Shown: positions 32,366 through 40,839 of the stretch, piece by piece | How positions within the stretch are numbered: the stretch's first letter is position 1 | Layout of the letters: the number at the start of each line of letters is the position of its first letter | Source of the DNA: Candidatus Ryanbacteria bacterium RIFCSPHIGHO2_02_FULL_45_17b | GTDB lineage: Bacteria > Patescibacteriota > Minisyncoccia > Ryanbacterales > 2-02-FULL-48-12 | Assembly (NCBI GenBank): GCA_001819815.1 | Contig: MHNO01000014.1 | Location: 13,779-71,879 of the forward strand | Direction of reading: 5' to 3' | Length of the DNA stretch: 58,101 bases | Program-made: the position numbers and the translations under genes | Notes under the pieces: generated by a model | The model's input: the letters and a program-made list of their open reading frames with translations, nothing else | What the model was told of the DNA's origin: nothing | Databases searched by the model: none

Positions 32366-32965
32366 ATGAAATATCGTTTTACCTTACTGCACAGTTTATA
32401 CCACTGGACTCTCAAATGGGCAGCACATCCGCACGCCTCGCGAATGCTGTTTTTTATTTCTTTTATTGAGAGCTCTGTTTTTCTTATTCCGCCGGATGTA
32501 CTTATGATTCCTATGATAATTGCGGAACCGAAAAAATGGTTCAGGTTCGCTCTTATTACCACAGTGGCTTCGGTGCTTGGTGGCATAGCCGGATATTATA
32601 TCGGCTATTGGCTGTGGGAAACGGCCGGGCGGGCAGTAATCGCGTTTTATGGTTTAAGTGACGCAATGGCACTCGTACAGATGAAGTATGAAGCGAACGC
32701 GTTTGCCGCTATTTTTACTGCCGCTCTTACACCCATTCCTTATAAAGTATTTACCATTTCCGCGGGCCTGTTCCATATTTCACTTGTGACACTTATTTTT
32801 GCTTCCATTACAGGGCGTGGGTTGCGGTTTTTTGCGGTAGCATGGTTGGTGGGTAAATTTGGAGAGCCTGTCAAAGAATTTATTGAAACATATTTTGACA
32901 TGCTTACCATTGCCGCCGCCATGCTTTTGATTGGCGGGTTTATTGTGGTACGGTGGCTGGTATGA
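32366..32965 (+). CDS. DedA/SNARE-associated-type membrane protein (YqaA-like)
   Basis: 199 residues, about five hydrophobic segments. FISFIESSVFLIPPDVLMIPMII and LGGIAGYYIGYWLWETAGR correspond to the E...P and GxxxGY motifs of the DedA superfamily, and FTAALTPIPYKVFTISAGL to its second re-entrant loop (F..R..P..R/K). The family moves polyprenyl or phospholipids across the membrane in better-studied members. Overlaps tpiA by four bases. Confidence 0.8.
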   Translation: MKYRFTLLHSLYHWTLKWAAHPHASRMLFFISFIESSVFLIPPDVLMIPMIIAEPKKWFRFALITTVASVLGGIAGYYIGYWLWETAGRAVIAFYGLSDAMALVQMKYEANAFAAIFTAALTPIPYKVFTISAGLFHISLVTLIFASITGRGLRFFAVAWLVGKFGEPVKEFIETYFDMLTIAAAMLLIGGFIVVRWLV

Positions 32966-33726
32966 CATCCCAAAAAAGAAAAATTCTCCTTGTTGCCAAC
33001 TGGAAATGTAATCCCGCTACCTTACCGGAAGCACAACGTTTGTTTGCGGCAATAAAAAAAACAGTACCGCGGTATAATAATATAGATGTGGTTATCTGTC
33101 CGCCGGCTGTTTTTCTTTCGCGTTTCTCCGCTGTTGGCGGAAAGTTGGGAGTTCAGGATGTGTTTTGGGAAAATACGGGTGCCTATACGGGTGCTATCGG
33201 TTCCCGTATGGCGCGCAGTGTTGGAGCATCATACGCAATCATCGGGCACTCAGAGCGGAGAGAGCACATGGGGGAAACAAATGAAATGGTGCAGGCAAAA
33301 GTGAAAGCGGCTCTTGCGGCGGGGCTTCGAGTGGTGCTTTGCGTGGGGGAAAAAAGCCGCGATGGGGACGCCGCGGCATATGCCGGTTTTGTGAAAGAGG
33401 AAGTTTCTGTGGGGCTTCGAGGTGTTACAAAACAGTCTCTTGGAAACGTTATAATTGCATACGAGCCTATTTGGGCCGTAGGCTCCGATGAGGCGGACAC
33501 ACCCGAACGAACACTTGAGATGGCGCTTTATATCCGAAAAACTATTGCGGATCTCTATGATCGAACTGTTGCCCAAACATTTCCTGTGCTTTATGGAGGG
33601 TCAGCGAATGCAGGAAACGCGCGCGCGTTTTTGCGCGACGGAGGAGTGGATGGATTACTAGTAGGACGTGCGAGTCTGCAGGCAAAAGAATTTGGGAAAA
33701 TTGTACAAATAGCAAATGAATTCTAA
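32962..33726 (+). CDS. tpiA: Triosephosphate isomerase
   Basis: Interconverts DHAP and glyceraldehyde-3-phosphate. 254 residues. Catalytic Lys in ANWKCN, His in IGHSERR, Glu in AYEPIWAVGS, and phosphate loop LYGGSAN with VDGLLVGRASL. The ATG overlaps the stop of the membrane protein gene by ATGA. Lies near pgk; gap is not seen. Confidence 0.97.
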   Translation: MTSQKRKILLVANWKCNPATLPEAQRLFAAIKKTVPRYNNIDVVICPPAVFLSRFSAVGGKLGVQDVFWENTGAYTGAIGSRMARSVGASYAIIGHSERREHMGETNEMVQAKVKAALAAGLRVVLCVGEKSRDGDAAAYAGFVKEEVSVGLRGVTKQSLGNVIIAYEPIWAVGSDEADTPERTLEMALYIRKTIADLYDRTVAQTFPVLYGGSANAGNARAFLRDGGVDGLLVGRASLQAKEFGKIVQIANEF

Positions 33727-33740
33727 AAGGATTGGCCTTT

Positions 33741-34412
33741 ATGATAGAAGCAGTTATCTTTGATTTTAACGGTGTCTTACTACAAGACAGAAAATGGCAT
33801 GAAAAAGCTTGGAATGAGTTATCGAAATTCCTCAGGGACAAAGAATTAGATCAAGATGAGTTTGAACACTATGTCCATGGAAGAACTCCAAAAGATACCC
33901 TCGCGTATCTTCTTGGCCACCCCGCTTCACCAAAAGAATTAAAAGATTATTTAGACAATAAAGAAAGCTTGTACCAAAAAATAGCATTAAGCAGTGGAGA
34001 TGAATTTCAATTAACGCCTTATGCAAAAGAATTATTTAAACTACTTGACGAACATGACATTCGAAAAACCATCGCAACCTCCTCTCCTTTGGTTAATGTT
34101 AAATTTTATTATCAACATCTCGATTTGGGAAGATGGTTTCCATTCCAAGATATTGTTTTTGATGACGGTACATTTCCAGGAAAACCAGCACCTGATATTT
34201 ATGTAAAAGCGGCTAAGAATATACATGTTGATATAAAAAATTGCGTGGTGATTGAGGATGCGAAATCAGGGATTGAGTCCGCAAAAAAAGCCGGTGCTGG
34301 TAAAATTATTTTTATAATGAATGATGATAATCAAGAAACCGCCAAAAAACTCAACATTGATAAAGTAATTAGAAGTTTTAATGAGATCAAGCTAGAAGAT
34401 TTTGGAGAGTAA
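33741..34412 (+). CDS. HAD-superfamily phosphatase, beta-phosphoglucomutase type
   Basis: 223 residues from the ATG at 33741. Motif I is FDFNGVLL: the nucleophile Asp is present, but the second position usually Asp (general acid) is Asn. Motif II is in ATSSPLV, motif III Lys in PGKPAPDIY, motif IV VIEDAKSGIESAKKAG. An alpha-helical cap lies between motifs I and II. AT-richer than neighbours. Sits between tpiA and pgk, so a sugar phosphate substrate is plausible. Confidence 0.88.
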   Translation: MIEAVIFDFNGVLLQDRKWHEKAWNELSKFLRDKELDQDEFEHYVHGRTPKDTLAYLLGHPASPKELKDYLDNKESLYQKIALSSGDEFQLTPYAKELFKLLDEHDIRKTIATSSPLVNVKFYYQHLDLGRWFPFQDIVFDDGTFPGKPAPDIYVKAAKNIHVDIKNCVVIEDAKSGIESAKKAGAGKIIFIMNDDNQETAKKLNIDKVIRSFNEIKLEDFGE

Positions 34413-34441
34413 GGAGTAATAATAGACAAATAAAATCTAGT

Positions 34442-35581
34442 ATGTTTTCTAAAAATCTTCCTGTTTTTAATGATTTTGCAAACATTACCGGTAAGCGTGT
34501 TATTGTGCGCGTTGATTTTAATGTTCCCGTGGAAGAGGAGGGAGGGAGAATCACGGACGATTATCGTCTTATAAAAACAGTGCCGCTTTTGAAACGTCTT
34601 TCTGACGCAGGCGCTCGACTGGTTCTTCTTAGTCACCTCACAGAGAAAAAGACGCATCGGAGTTTTAAACCCCTGCTGGAGGGGCTACAAGAGAACATAG
34701 GCCTTCCTCTTGAGCTTGCTTATTCCATACAAGACGCGCGAAATAGTGTTTCTCGGGTAGTGTTGTTGGAAAATTTGCGGGTATTTCGGGGTGAAGAAGA
34801 AAATTCTCCCGAGTTTGCAAAAGAACTTGCTTCTTTGGGCGATATATTTATAAACGAAGGTTTTTCGCAGTCTCATCGGCCGTACGCGAGTGTGGTGGGG
34901 TTGCCACAATTATTGCCGTCTTTTGTGGGGCCGCTTTTTTACGAAGAAGTTTCCAAGTTGCAAGAGGTTTTTGAACCAGAGCATCCTTTTATGCTTATTC
35001 TCGGAGGTGTGAAGTTTACAACAAAAATGGGAGTGCTTGAACATTTCATGACGTCCGCTGATGTCGTTTTTGTCTGCGGGGCGTTAGCGAATACATTTTT
35101 GGCGGCACGAGGCATCGAAGTAGGTACATCCTCCACAGAGGAAGACATGATGCCGCGTGTTCGGGATATATTTCAGGACCGTGAAAATCTTATATTGCCA
35201 GAAGATGTTCTGGTGGAAGGCAATGAGGTGCGGCGTGTGGACGAAATTCAAAAAGAAGATTTTATTTATGACGCAGGACCAAAAACCATACTGTCGCTCA
35301 TAGAGAAAATCCGAGACATGCGGATGATTCTTTGGAACGGGCCTTTGGGGCTTGTGGAAGAAGGATACACCCAAGGGACGATTGACCTGATTACCGTGTT
35401 GGCAAACTGTTCCGCAAAAGTTGTTATCGGCGGAGGAGATACCATTGGTTTTATCCGTAAACAAAAAATTGAAAAAGATTTTTACTATCTATCCACCGGC
35501 GGCGGCGCTATGCTGGATTTTTTGGCAAAAGGCACATTGCCAGGAATTGATGCCATTCTTGCAGGCAATCAGCGTATCTGA
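34442..35581 (+). CDS. pgk: Phosphoglycerate kinase
   Basis: Makes ATP from 1,3-bisphosphoglycerate. 379 residues, a little short. VIVRVDFNVPVEE, LLENLRVFRGEEEN, LGGVKFTTKMGVLEHF, WNGPLGLVEE, and GGGDTIGFI with STGGGAMLDFLA are present. Two conserved blocks are altered: SHLTEKK where most have SHxGRPK, and NEGFSQSHRPYAS where most have NDAFGxAHRxHAS. Enough of the nucleotide and hinge sites remain for activity to be likely. Confidence 0.93.
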   Translation: MFSKNLPVFNDFANITGKRVIVRVDFNVPVEEEGGRITDDYRLIKTVPLLKRLSDAGARLVLLSHLTEKKTHRSFKPLLEGLQENIGLPLELAYSIQDARNSVSRVVLLENLRVFRGEEENSPEFAKELASLGDIFINEGFSQSHRPYASVVGLPQLLPSFVGPLFYEEVSKLQEVFEPEHPFMLILGGVKFTTKMGVLEHFMTSADVVFVCGALANTFLAARGIEVGTSSTEEDMMPRVRDIFQDRENLILPEDVLVEGNEVRRVDEIQKEDFIYDAGPKTILSLIEKIRDMRMILWNGPLGLVEEGYTQGTIDLITVLANCSAKVVIGGGDTIGFIRKQKIEKDFYYLSTGGGAMLDFLAKGTLPGIDAILAGNQRI

Positions 35582-35643
35582 TACTTCACGGGTTATTGTT
35601 GTGTTTTTTCTTTTTTCCAAATTCACATGCTATACTGCACGGC

Positions 35644-36432
35644 ATGTGGTTTAAGGACACATCAGAATTTATGGCAGAAATGGGCCACAACCGCGATGGG
35701 GTGTGGTTTCCGCGCGTGACCAAGATTCTTGACGTTAAGTCAAAGCCGGGGCTTGATGCGTTTTTTCGTGAAATGGGGAACTATGAGTCCGCGGAAGAAG
35801 TAAAAAACAAATCGGCGGAAGAAGGAAGTTTGGTACATGAAGTCGTACAGAAGGTTGCTGTGGGCACGCCGGTTGATATTCCGGAATCTATTCGTCCGGC
35901 GGTAGAAACATTCCAAGTATTTTCTGAAAAGCGTGGCATTCAACTGCACCCTGACTATATTGAACGTCCTGTTACTTCGTTAAAAAATAAATACACGGGT
36001 ACCGTAGACGCGCTTGCGGAAATTGACGGCAAGTTCGGTGTATTGGACATAAAAACATCAACCGGGTTTTTTCGGGAATATAATTTACAGACGGCGGCGT
36101 ACGTGCTTGCGTTGCAGGAATATGAATCAAAACAACTTCTTTCTTTGCCGCGCGAAATCGAAACCCGTTGGATTTTGCGTATCAACCAGCATCGGGTGTG
36201 CCTCAAATGTCGGGCGACTCTACGCGAGAAAGGAGGTCGCTCCAAGGTACGGAGCAATCGGATACCCAAAAATGTCTGCGCCGAAGACGCACATGATTGG
36301 GGTGAGTCCGAGGGTGATGTAGAGCTACGCGAGTTTCCGTATTATTATGGCGATATAAAAGCATTTCTTGCCGCTAAAACTCTCTGGGAATGGGAACACA
36401 GTTGGTGGCTTCGGCAGGTGGGATACTTATAA
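35644..36432 (+). CDS. PD-(D/E)XK nuclease-superfamily protein
   Basis: 262 residues from the ATG at 35644. The nuclease core is readable: EEGSLVHEVVQ helix near residue 57, TGTVDALAEIDGKFGVLDIKTS (D...DxK, about 118-140) and the Q..AY motif LQTAAYVLAL. This is the RecB/Cas4-like arrangement. A later CLKC and a distant Cys-His pair may bind metal. No partner helicase or CRISPR genes are nearby, so repair or DNA processing is only inferred. Confidence 0.8.
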   Translation: MWFKDTSEFMAEMGHNRDGVWFPRVTKILDVKSKPGLDAFFREMGNYESAEEVKNKSAEEGSLVHEVVQKVAVGTPVDIPESIRPAVETFQVFSEKRGIQLHPDYIERPVTSLKNKYTGTVDALAEIDGKFGVLDIKTSTGFFREYNLQTAAYVLALQEYESKQLLSLPREIETRWILRINQHRVCLKCRATLREKGGRSKVRSNRIPKNVCAEDAHDWGESEGDVELREFPYYYGDIKAFLAAKTLWEWEHSWWLRQVGYL

Positions 36433-36535
36433 TTAAAAATATCCGCCTTCAAAGTGCAAAGCGGATGGGTTGCGATGTCCAGTCAGAAGTTTTTAGTTTC
36501 CAACTGGACAAGTTGTTCAAATTAGGCTAGCTAGG

Positions 36536-36787
36536 TTACGCTTCACGGACTTTTACGCATGCGCAGCCGTCGAAGCTATAATCGGGAGTAGTCGCATGGA
36601 TATAGTTGATACAAAGCCCATTCTCTGTCATCACGACTTTTTTTGCCGTGAGGAGTTTCGGACCCGTATTACTTTCCGCAATGTAAAGATCACCTGGCTG
36701 GATGATTCCTTCATCCAGCAGCAAGCTAATGCCGTTAAAGTTTAGGGTTTCGCCATTGCGAAGGGCTTTAATGGTCTCATGTTTCAT
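36536..36787 (-). CDS. Small hypothetical protein
   Basis: 83 residues from the ATG at 36787, preceded by GGGGGGAGGA. Upstream in-frame ATGs overlap rnhA and lack such a site. Sequence features: MKHETIKALRNGETLNFNG, LLLDEGIIQPGDLYIAESNTG and GCACVKV at the end. Mostly beta, soluble, not recognised. TTGACA at 36841-36836 may be its -35. The preceding stretch 36433-36535 holds an 8-bp-arm hairpin (tgtccagt/actggaca) and nothing else. Confidence 0.6.
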   Translation of the reverse strand: MKHETIKALRNGETLNFNGISLLLDEGIIQPGDLYIAESNTGPKLLTAKKVVMTENGLCINYIHATTPDYSFDGCACVKVREA

Positions 36788-36877
36788 AGTGTCCTCCCCC
36801 CTTTCATCCGCCAACTTATCATAGACTATATATTTTGTCAAGTAGTTATCTGTTTTGCGAGTTCGTATTATTGATAC

Positions 36878-37315
36878 ATGGAAAGATTGATCATCTACAC
36901 CGATGGAGGTTCGCGGGGGAATCCAGGGCCGGCGGCTTTTGGATATGTCATAAAAAATGCAGATGGGCATGTATTGAAAGAGCATGGAGAAACAATTGGC
37001 AAAGCCACGAACAATGAAGCGGAATATCAAGCGGTTATCGCCGCGTTGAGAAAAGCAAAACAATTGTTGGGAAAAGAAAACCTGAAGCGGACACATATTG
37101 AAGTGCGCATGGATTCGGAGCTTGCGGTGCGGCAATTATCCGGTGTGTATAAAATTGAGAATGAAAAATTGCAGCCGTTATTTATTGAAATGTGGAATTT
37201 GCGCGTGGAGCTTGGCGGGAACGTTTCGTTTACGCATATCCCGCGCGAACAAAATAAAGAGGCGGATCGCATGGTAAATGAGGCGCTGGATGCGGAGCAG
37301 AAAGGATTGTTTTAG
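36878..37315 (+). CDS. rnhA: Ribonuclease HI family protein
   Basis: Cleaves RNA in RNA-DNA hybrids. 145 residues. Catalytic acids: Asp in YTDGGSRGNPGPAAFG, Glu in NNEAEYQAVIAAL, Asp in RMDSELAVRQLSG, and Asp in NKEADRMVNEAL. This is the archaeal/B. subtilis YpdQ-like short form without the basic protrusion. Starts after a divergent promoter region shared with the 83-residue gene. Confidence 0.92.
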   Translation: MERLIIYTDGGSRGNPGPAAFGYVIKNADGHVLKEHGETIGKATNNEAEYQAVIAALRKAKQLLGKENLKRTHIEVRMDSELAVRQLSGVYKIENEKLQPLFIEMWNLRVELGGNVSFTHIPREQNKEADRMVNEALDAEQKGLF

Positions 37316-37332
37316 AGATAGGATCTCGTTGT

Positions 37333-38739
37333 ATGCATACGTCGAATGTTTTTCTCTTAGCTCTTCTCGCGTTTATCGCGGGCGTTGGCGCACGCTCATT
37401 TTTTGAGGTGGACGTGCGTTTTATTATGGTACTCGCGGCTGGAGGGAGCTTTTTTCTTGTGTATTATTTTTTAGATCGAAGCAAAACATATTGGGGGATT
37501 GCAGGCATGCTTCTTATAGTTTTTGCGTTTGGGATTGTGCGTTTTTCCTGGCATGAGGCGGCGCGGAAAGAGGCAACAGTTCTTGCGTACGCAAACGGGA
37601 ATGCGCTTATCATCCGCGGGGTGGTAGAAGACGCGCCGGATATACGCGAAAAAAATACGCGTCTCAAGATTCGTGCGACAGAAGTAATACCAGGTGAAAA
37701 CGAAACACCGCATCCGGTGGAAGGGAATGTGCTATTGTTTGCGAATCGATATCCCGTGTTTCAATACGGGGATGAAATACAGGTTCGCGGAACAGTAGAG
37801 CTTCCTGAATCATTTTCCGGATTTGACTATCCGAGTTATCTTGCGAAAGATCAAATATATGCGCTCATGTATTATCCGGATGTCGAGCTTGTTTCTTCCG
37901 ATAAGGGGAACAGAATACGAAGTGTCTTATTTTCTTTGAAACAAACATTTGAACAAAGTTTGGAACGTATTTTTCCCGAGCCCCATGCCGCATTCTTAAA
38001 AGGCATATTGTTAGGTTCGCGTTCGAGTATTCCTTCTTGGCTTCTAGACGCATTTCAAGCCACAGGTGTTACGCATATTATTGCGCTTTCGGGTTTTAAT
38101 ATAAGCATTATTGCTGATACTATTTCACGGGTCTTAAGACGTTTTTACGTAAGCCCGCGGGGGACGTTTTGGATATCCCTTTTTGTGATTACGTTATTTA
38201 CCCTAATGGTAGGCGCTTCTTCTTCGATAGTGCGCGCCTCGCTTATGGGTATACTGGTGCTTCTTGCCGCAAAAGAGGGAAGGCGTTATCAGGGTCCGAA
38301 CGCGCTTGTATTCGTGGGCGCTCTTATGGTTCTGCATAATCCGGCCATTTTGCGGTTTGATGTTGCGTTTCAACTTTCCTTTTTGGCCACCGCAGGGTTA
38401 TTGTTTGTCGCGCCGCGCTTAGGGCCTACATTCCATTTTCTGCCGGAATTTTTTGGTTTCCGAACTAACATGGTAACCACTCTTGCGGCTCAAATCATGG
38501 TATTACCGCTTCTGTTATATTATTTTGGCGGGGTATCTTTGGTAAGCCCGTTTACAAACATATTGATATTGTCGTTTATGCCACTTACCATGCTTTTTGG
38601 GTTTTTTGCAGGCTTGATTGGTATGGTGTGGACGAGCGCTGGCATCGTGGCGGGTGCTGTTGCGTATGCGCTTATTAGCTACCATATCTTTATTGTGAAG
38701 CTCTTTAGCTCAATTCCATTTGCTTTTCTTTCGTTTTGA
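37333..38739 (+). CDS. comEC: ComEC/Rec2-family DNA uptake channel
   Basis: Carries single-stranded DNA across the inner membrane during competence. 468 residues. The N-terminal half holds two or three helices and an OB-like soluble region (YANGNALIIRGVVEDAPD). The core then reads KGILLGSRSSIPSWLLDAFQATGVTHIIALSGFNISI, the hallmark of the family, followed by about eight helices. The C-terminal metallo-beta-lactamase domain found in many ComEC proteins is absent, which is usual in CPR. Natural uptake would suit an organism with few biosynthetic genes. Confidence 0.92.
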   Translation: MHTSNVFLLALLAFIAGVGARSFFEVDVRFIMVLAAGGSFFLVYYFLDRSKTYWGIAGMLLIVFAFGIVRFSWHEAARKEATVLAYANGNALIIRGVVEDAPDIREKNTRLKIRATEVIPGENETPHPVEGNVLLFANRYPVFQYGDEIQVRGTVELPESFSGFDYPSYLAKDQIYALMYYPDVELVSSDKGNRIRSVLFSLKQTFEQSLERIFPEPHAAFLKGILLGSRSSIPSWLLDAFQATGVTHIIALSGFNISIIADTISRVLRRFYVSPRGTFWISLFVITLFTLMVGASSSIVRASLMGILVLLAAKEGRRYQGPNALVFVGALMVLHNPAILRFDVAFQLSFLATAGLLFVAPRLGPTFHFLPEFFGFRTNMVTTLAAQIMVLPLLLYYFGGVSLVSPFTNILILSFMPLTMLFGFFAGLIGMVWTSAGIVAGAVAYALISYHIFIVKLFSSIPFAFLSF

Positions 38740-38760
38740 GAGCGTGGTATCATGGAATAT

Positions 38761-39144
38761 ATGGCAGACATACCCACAAAACTTCTTATCGTAGACGATG
38801 AACCCGCACTGTTGAATTTGGCTTTAACCTATTTTCAACAAAGCGGTTATGATGTAAGGGGTATTCCTGATCCAGGTGATATTCCTAAAACATTAGCCGG
38901 ATGGAAACCAGACCTTATCCTTCTGGATATCATAATGCCGAATGCAAACGGGCTTGATGTGTTGCGGGGTTTGAAACAAGATCCCGCCACTTCATCCATT
39001 CCGGTATTCATTTTTTCAAATCTTGATAGTGAAGATCAAATTGCCGAGGCGCTCAGCGCAGGAGCCATAGGATATCTTACCAAAGCAAATTATTCGCTTG
39101 AAGATATAGGCAAAAAAATACAAGAAATTCTTTCTCAAGCATAA
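38761..39144 (+). CDS. Stand-alone response regulator receiver protein
   Basis: 127 residues, one receiver domain with no output domain. Acid pocket D12/D13 (LLIVDDEP), phosphorylated Asp56 (LLDIIMP), Ser86 and Lys108 (YLTKAN) are all in place. An earlier ATG at 38752 would add three residues. CheY-like or Spo0F-like single-domain proteins relay signals by protein contact. No histidine kinase gene lies nearby, so the partner is unknown. Confidence 0.88.
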   Translation: MADIPTKLLIVDDEPALLNLALTYFQQSGYDVRGIPDPGDIPKTLAGWKPDLILLDIIMPNANGLDVLRGLKQDPATSSIPVFIFSNLDSEDQIAEALSAGAIGYLTKANYSLEDIGKKIQEILSQA

Positions 39145-39151
39145 AGGTCAT

Positions 39152-39499
39152 ATGCAACTCATTTTTATTATAAGCGGTACGGCGCTTGGATGGGCAGGGT
39201 TACTGGGCGCGCTGTACCTTTTTCGTGTTTTTCCGCGTGTTGCGTCTGTTCCTTTTTATTATCTCTTGCATATAATCTTTTTTGTGATTCTTAGCGTAGT
39301 TTTGCGAAGAGCGGGAGTTACCTATTCTGCGGGTGTTTTTGCGATTGTGGTAACAGGGATATTGCTTATACTCGGATTGTTTTACTGGGTGTTTATAAAT
39401 CCTTCCGCCGCCGCCCGATACATAACAGTCATAGATTGGCTCATACCTTCATTGTTTGTTTTTGTGAGTGTGTATGTGGTAACACGGCTCGTGCGATAA
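39152..39499 (+). CDS. Hypothetical multi-pass membrane protein
   Basis: 115 residues, four hydrophobic segments (about 3-25, 35-52, 57-80, 90-112) and few charges. No recognised family. Seven bases after the receiver gene and 21 before tatD, so in an apparent operon from comEC onwards. Confidence 0.65.
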   Translation: MQLIFIISGTALGWAGLLGALYLFRVFPRVASVPFYYLLHIIFFVILSVVLRRAGVTYSAGVFAIVVTGILLILGLFYWVFINPSAAARYITVIDWLIPSLFVFVSVYVVTRLVR

Positions 39500-39520
39500 T
39501 GGTTAACATAAGCAACAAGT

Positions 39521-40372
39521 ATGTCAATTCCCAAACTGATTGATATTCATACGCACGTCAATTTCAACGCGTTCAAAGATGATGGCGACGAGGTGGTAAA
39601 ACGCACGCTCGAGAACAATATCTGGATGATTTTGGTGGGCTCACAAATCGATACCTCGCGCCGCGCAGTGGAGTATGCCGAGAAATATCCGGAAGGAGTA
39701 TATGCCGCAGTGGGTTTACACCCTATTCACTTAACAGAAGCGTATGTAGACGCAAAGGAAATTTCCGAAGAAGGCGTCCTGGGTTTTAAAACGCGCGTTG
39801 AGTCATTTTCGTATGAGGTATACAAAGAACTTGCCCAACACCTAAAAACAGTTGCGATAGGTGAGTGCGGGCTTGATTATTACAGAACTACAGAGCATGG
39901 AACACATAACATGGAGCAAATTAAAAAACTGCAGGCGGATACGTTTCGCCAGCAAATTGCGCTTGCGCGGGAAGTAAAAAAACCGCTCATGATCCATTGC
40001 CGAAATGCTTATGAAGATTTGATTCAAATACTCAAAGAAGAACATGCCCAAGAAATCGGGGGCGACATTCATTTTTTTGCGGGTTCGTGGGATGTAGCAA
40101 AACAATTTTTGGATTTAGGTTTTTATCTATCGTTTACCGGAGTGGTTACGTTTGCGCGCGATTATGATGAAGTATTAAAAAATGTGCCAATGGATCGCGT
40201 AATGATAGAAACCGACGCGCCGTATGTAACGCCCGTGCCGCATCGGGGCAAGCGCAACGAGCCCTTGTATGTGGAATACGTCGCCCAAAAAATAGCTGAA
40301 ATAAAAAATCTGCCCGAGACCGAAGTCTTCGAGCAGTTGGTGGGGAATACGAGGAAATTGTTTAGGTTATAG
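39521..40372 (+). CDS. tatD: TatD-family metal-dependent hydrolase
   Basis: Nuclease or hydrolase of the amidohydrolase fold. 283 residues. IHTHVNF (metal ligands H10, H12), GECGLDYYR (Glu115), IHCRNAYED (His159), HFFAGS (His184) and ETDAPYVTP (Asp232) are all seen. The stretch TTEHGTHNMEQ after GLDYYR (about residues 123-133) looks like an in-frame insertion of repeat-like DNA. The last codons overlap the convergent 40362-40754 gene by 11 bases. Confidence 0.93.
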   Translation: MSIPKLIDIHTHVNFNAFKDDGDEVVKRTLENNIWMILVGSQIDTSRRAVEYAEKYPEGVYAAVGLHPIHLTEAYVDAKEISEEGVLGFKTRVESFSYEVYKELAQHLKTVAIGECGLDYYRTTEHGTHNMEQIKKLQADTFRQQIALAREVKKPLMIHCRNAYEDLIQILKEEHAQEIGGDIHFFAGSWDVAKQFLDLGFYLSFTGVVTFARDYDEVLKNVPMDRVMIETDAPYVTPVPHRGKRNEPLYVEYVAQKIAEIKNLPETEVFEQLVGNTRKLFRL

Positions 40373-40754
40373 TTCTCCGGATAAGCTCTTGGAGGCCAAG
40401 ATAATCTCCGGTGACTTTCCGTGTTCGGAAATGTCTCATTGGAAAGAGTCTTCCAATCCCATCGGTATAAAACTCCAGTTGTTGTTGAATCGTGGTGAAC
40501 CACAGATCCATCTCGTTTAGTGGGATGAAAATAGTAGATTCATCACCTGGTTTGTGTTCTATTATTTTACCGCAATCACTCTGAGATATAGCCTTTTTGC
40601 GGGCTGTATTGTTGGCTTCTTCTTCTGTTGGGTAGATACCCAACAGCTCAACGGGTTCACCGAGTTTAAGAGAAAATCCGATAAGTACCCAAAAAAATTC
40701 TGGAAGGCTGATTTTAGGGTTATTTTTCAAAGAAAGCAGAATTCCATCCAACAT
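40362..40754 (-). CDS. Hypothetical protein
   Basis: 130 residues from the ATG at 40754, chosen for the AGGAGGA upstream. No family recognised. Features: SLPEFFWVLIGFSLKLGEPVELLGIYPTEEEANN near the N terminus, which resembles short domains that start with a charge-rich turn after a strand pair, then IPLNEMDLWFTTIQQQLEFY. Isolated on the minus strand between tatD and leuS, with 11 bases of overlap with tatD. Confidence 0.6.
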   Translation of the reverse strand: MLDGILLSLKNNPKISLPEFFWVLIGFSLKLGEPVELLGIYPTEEEANNTARKKAISQSDCGKIIEHKPGDESTIFIPLNEMDLWFTTIQQQLEFYTDGIGRLFPMRHFRTRKVTGDYLGLQELIRRTIT

Positions 40755-40839
40755 AATATTTCCTCCTACTTGCAAGTAAAGCACCAAAGTAACATAAAGT
40801 CAAGTCCTCAAAAACCTTATTTTAGGATATTCTTAAGTC

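Noticed and set aside
36788..37135. Long N-terminal extension of the 83-residue minus-strand gene
   Set aside because: It is antisense to rnhA, and the internal ATG at 36787 has a strong ribosome binding site.
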